Below are positions 57,701-60,000 of a stretch of DNA of 60,000 nt, piece by piece. The notes beneath the pieces were generated by a model. It was not told the origin of the DNA, made no database searches, and saw only the letters and a program-made list of their open reading frames with translations. This stretch comes from Takakia lepidozioides. Its lineage: Eukaryota; Streptophyta; Takakiopsida; Takakiales; Takakiaceae. Each line of letters opens with the position of its first letter. Positions within the stretch are counted from its first letter, which is position 1. The DNA is taken from positions 32,905,053 to 32,965,052 of the forward strand of contig CM060732.1 of assembly GCA_030704615.1 (NCBI GenBank), given 5' to 3'. A program made the translations under genes and the position numbers.

Positions 57701-60000
57701 AGCGTAAATTATGATGACAGTTCACCCTGAAGGATTACTGTTTTCCGTTGCTGCTGCTTGTGGTACAGACAATAATGGACAATTACAGGAGCAACAGATG
57801 TGTGGGACTGGGAATGGTCTTTGCACAAGCAAAGTAAGCAATGCTCTTAATTAGTACGCATTCCCGCCACTTAGAATATGATGACCTCACTGCCAACTGA
57901 TGTATACAAGGTAAAGATAAGTAGCTCAACTAATATCTGGCAGCATGTGTATCAGCACTGCATACATCTATTTCACAGAAAACCAATCAAGGCCATCAAA
58001 GGCAACAAAGTACAATGATTCTTCGAGAGAGAATTTTACAACCAACCTGTCGCAAGTTGATGAGATGTTCAAAGGCATCCTTAAGAGTATTAGCAAAGCT
58101 CTCATTCTTTGAGAAGCTTTCTTCCCAGATGGTGTCCAGGCGTGCCTTCAAGTCCAACAGGCATGACACCAAATCCTTCTCCTTCTCTTCGTCCATCACG
58201 ATGTCATGTCCGGTGGCTTTTATGTATGCACTCAGCGCCTGTCGCAGCAGCTCAAGAGCACTCACTCGGGCAAACAGCGCATACATGCGTTGCAGGTCAC
58301 CCACACGGTTGGCATCCATCAGCAGACTGTAACCCTGCCAGCCCACATATGAAATTCAAGTGGTCAACAGCCCACACTCAAAATGGGGGGCTGATGAGCA
58401 TCCAATTTGCAGCAAGAATCTCAAGGAGAAGTTCAGCAACCAGGATTTGGTAGCCCATGTAGATGTGGCTTACGTGCGGGTTCCCCTTCACTTCCCATCC
58501 TTTAACAATCTACACTATGTGGGTATTAAGACACATTGCATGTCCTTTAGCCACGTGAGAGTACATGATAAGTTTTCTTCCATCTCCTCCATCCTGCAAA
58601 TTGGATCATCATAACTAGTATGTCCGAGTCCAAAGCATCAAGTAGTCAGTATTAGAAGTCAAGGGGATTCCACAATGACGTCATTCCTTAATAAGCAAAC
58701 AATACCTGATCCTCATCTTCAGTCCCCACGGCTCTTCTTTTAAGCCCCAAGCTTATTCCTTCACAATGCTTCCCTAGTGACCTGTACTTGTGTCTGACAT
58801 AGCAAATGATGCATACCTTGTCAAGAATGGCAGCCGTATGTCGGTCTAGCAGCTGCTTCTCTGCTGTGGCAACTAGCAGCTTGCGCGTGCTTGCGTCCAG
58901 ATACAGCAAACATCTCTCATTCTCTTCGTGAAGCCTTGCCTGTCACATGTAAACACAGCAAAGTACCAAAACTATAACAAATAAAAAGGCTGATATCAGG
59001 TGTATCTGAAGCTGAATGGGCAGAATGGAAAGAGGAATGTGATACAACCTGCCCCAATCAGATTTAGAAGACCATAAAACATTTATGGTCCCTCACACAT
59101 GTGATTATCATGACCAACTGCCTTATCACAATTCCCATAACTCATCACACTTAATCCCAGAAGCTCACCTCCACATGTTTCAAGTAATCAGGCACATCAG
59201 TCTGCTGCATGAAGCGTGTTCCCTCAGCTGCATAGAAATCAGCGGTGAACTCCAAGAAAGGCCTTTCAAAACTATCGGAGTAGATACCCAGGGCACTGAA
59301 CATTCGCAGTAAGTGCTTCAAAAGTGTTCGATCCACTGTCTCCCCCATCCTGGCATGTCATAACAGTCCCCCAATCAGCTTCATCTAGTAGCCACCCCTC
59401 CAAACACACCAATCGTTGAGTTTTCTTGGGTAAATGCAACTGTGGTGTCAGAAAACCTTGGCACCGTCAAAATCCATAACAACCTCAGCTACTTCTCCAA
59501 ATCTGCCTCACACTTGCTTTCGGTTTTCATGATTATATTCTTCTTTTGGATGGTGAGAGAATGGTATGAGAGTCAGAATGGCATCCAATAGTGAATGTGA
59601 AGGTTTATTTACAACACAACAATAAATATCATGACATTAATTGACACTCCAGAGTAAAGTGAACCCAAACATGGAGCACACTCAATCATATGATGCAAAG
59701 GGCCCCCACAGAAAGAAACCAGAAAACACATGACAAATGTCAACCCTCAGTGCTAGGATGAGCAAATTGGAGTTGCCTACATTATTCCTTCAGGCACTAG
59801 CACCTCCAGAGACTAATCCCATTCAACCAGTGGTGCAAAAAGTAGCATTGGTTACAATTCTACTCGTAGAGCTGCTGCGCTAACCTCTCTTTTTCAATGA
59901 GCCTCAGTAAGCCTGAGACTGTCTTCCGCTCGACTTCAGGACATGCCGAAAGATGGCGTCGAAAGAGCTGAAGTCCCATGTCCCATAGGGATCGGACACC
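51709..60000 (-). CDS. CUL4: Cullin-4, scaffold of CRL4 ubiquitin ligases (N-terminus outside window)
   Basis: CUL4 joins DDB1-type adaptors at its N-terminus to the RBX1/E2 module at its C-terminus in nuclear CRL4 ligases. Fifteen exons read cleanly: 60,000-59,885 (partial), 59,349-59,169, 58,939-58,817, 58,334-58,047, 57,472-57,347, 57,152-57,051, 56,677-56,624, 55,904-55,798, 55,270-55,210, 54,920-54,789, 54,399-54,262, 53,602-53,522, 52,716-52,636, 52,122-52,042 and 51,822-51,709. All introns are GT-AG, phases agree, and there are no stops over about 594 residues. Landmarks: [17 protein letters not shown], cullin repeats with [20 protein letters not shown], then [35 protein letters not shown] and [19 protein letters not shown]. 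The winged-helix end has the neddylation-site region [21 protein letters not shown] and the terminal YNYLA. The DDB1-binding N-terminus lies beyond base 60,000. Clearly a functional gene. Confidence 0.97.

Overview
The window is a repeat-rich piece of a plant-lineage (streptophyte) nuclear genome. The evidence is two spliced eukaryotic housekeeping genes of plant type (ORC3 and CUL4, with short exons and GT-AG introns) and several plant-style transposable elements (MULE, CACTA/En-Spm, Ty1/copia, LINE). The cullin is conserved but looks more diverged than I would expect for a flowering plant. A charophyte alga such as Chara, or an early-diverging land plant, is a reasonable guess that the sequence alone does not prove.

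Layout. 1-2,350: left-truncated multi-exon gene of unknown function on the minus strand. 2,761-9,915: MULE-type transposase gene (4,722-8,319, plus) and an orphan minus-strand ORF, bracketed by two arrays of ~63-bp tandem repeats sharing the core TTTCGGCGCCG. 10,150-11,712: decayed CACTA TNPA-like gene. 12,815-13,020: Ty1/copia RNase H scrap. 13,186-13,865: decayed Crypton-like tyrosine recombinase (minus). 13,866-18,756: satellite of ~128-bp monomers (256-bp dimers), each with a perfect 12-bp-stem hairpin, interrupted by a second MULE-type pseudogene (minus) that has lost its catalytic core. 19,599-27,193: decayed Ty1/copia element (minus) with one recognisable LTR, carrying a ~3.4-kb nested insertion. 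27,559-31,794: decayed CACTA TNP2-like transposase (minus). 33,068-38,245: apparently intact TNPA-like gene (plus) with a ~105-bp minisatellite in its first intron. 38,570-39,020: LINE reverse-transcriptase scrap. 40,780-49,533: ORC3 (minus) with a LINE tail in one intron. 51,709-60,000: CUL4 (minus), N-terminus outside the window.

The main candidate for something new is the layout shared by the two MULE relatives. Each lies between arrays of palindrome-bearing tandem repeats, about 1.7 kb on the 5' side of the gene and about 0.5 kb on the 3' side. The repeats of the two copies differ in sequence. This suggests a transposon family whose ends are long arrays of palindromic, possibly transposase-binding, sites.

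The host genes ORC3 and CUL4 lie in the same orientation, about 2.2 kb apart, and both bear on DNA-replication licensing. Most TE genes carry stops and frameshifts; three stops in two elements fit Trp TGG to TAG changes in CHG context, as expected from methylation-driven deamination. Exon boundaries were read by eye from frames and splice motifs.
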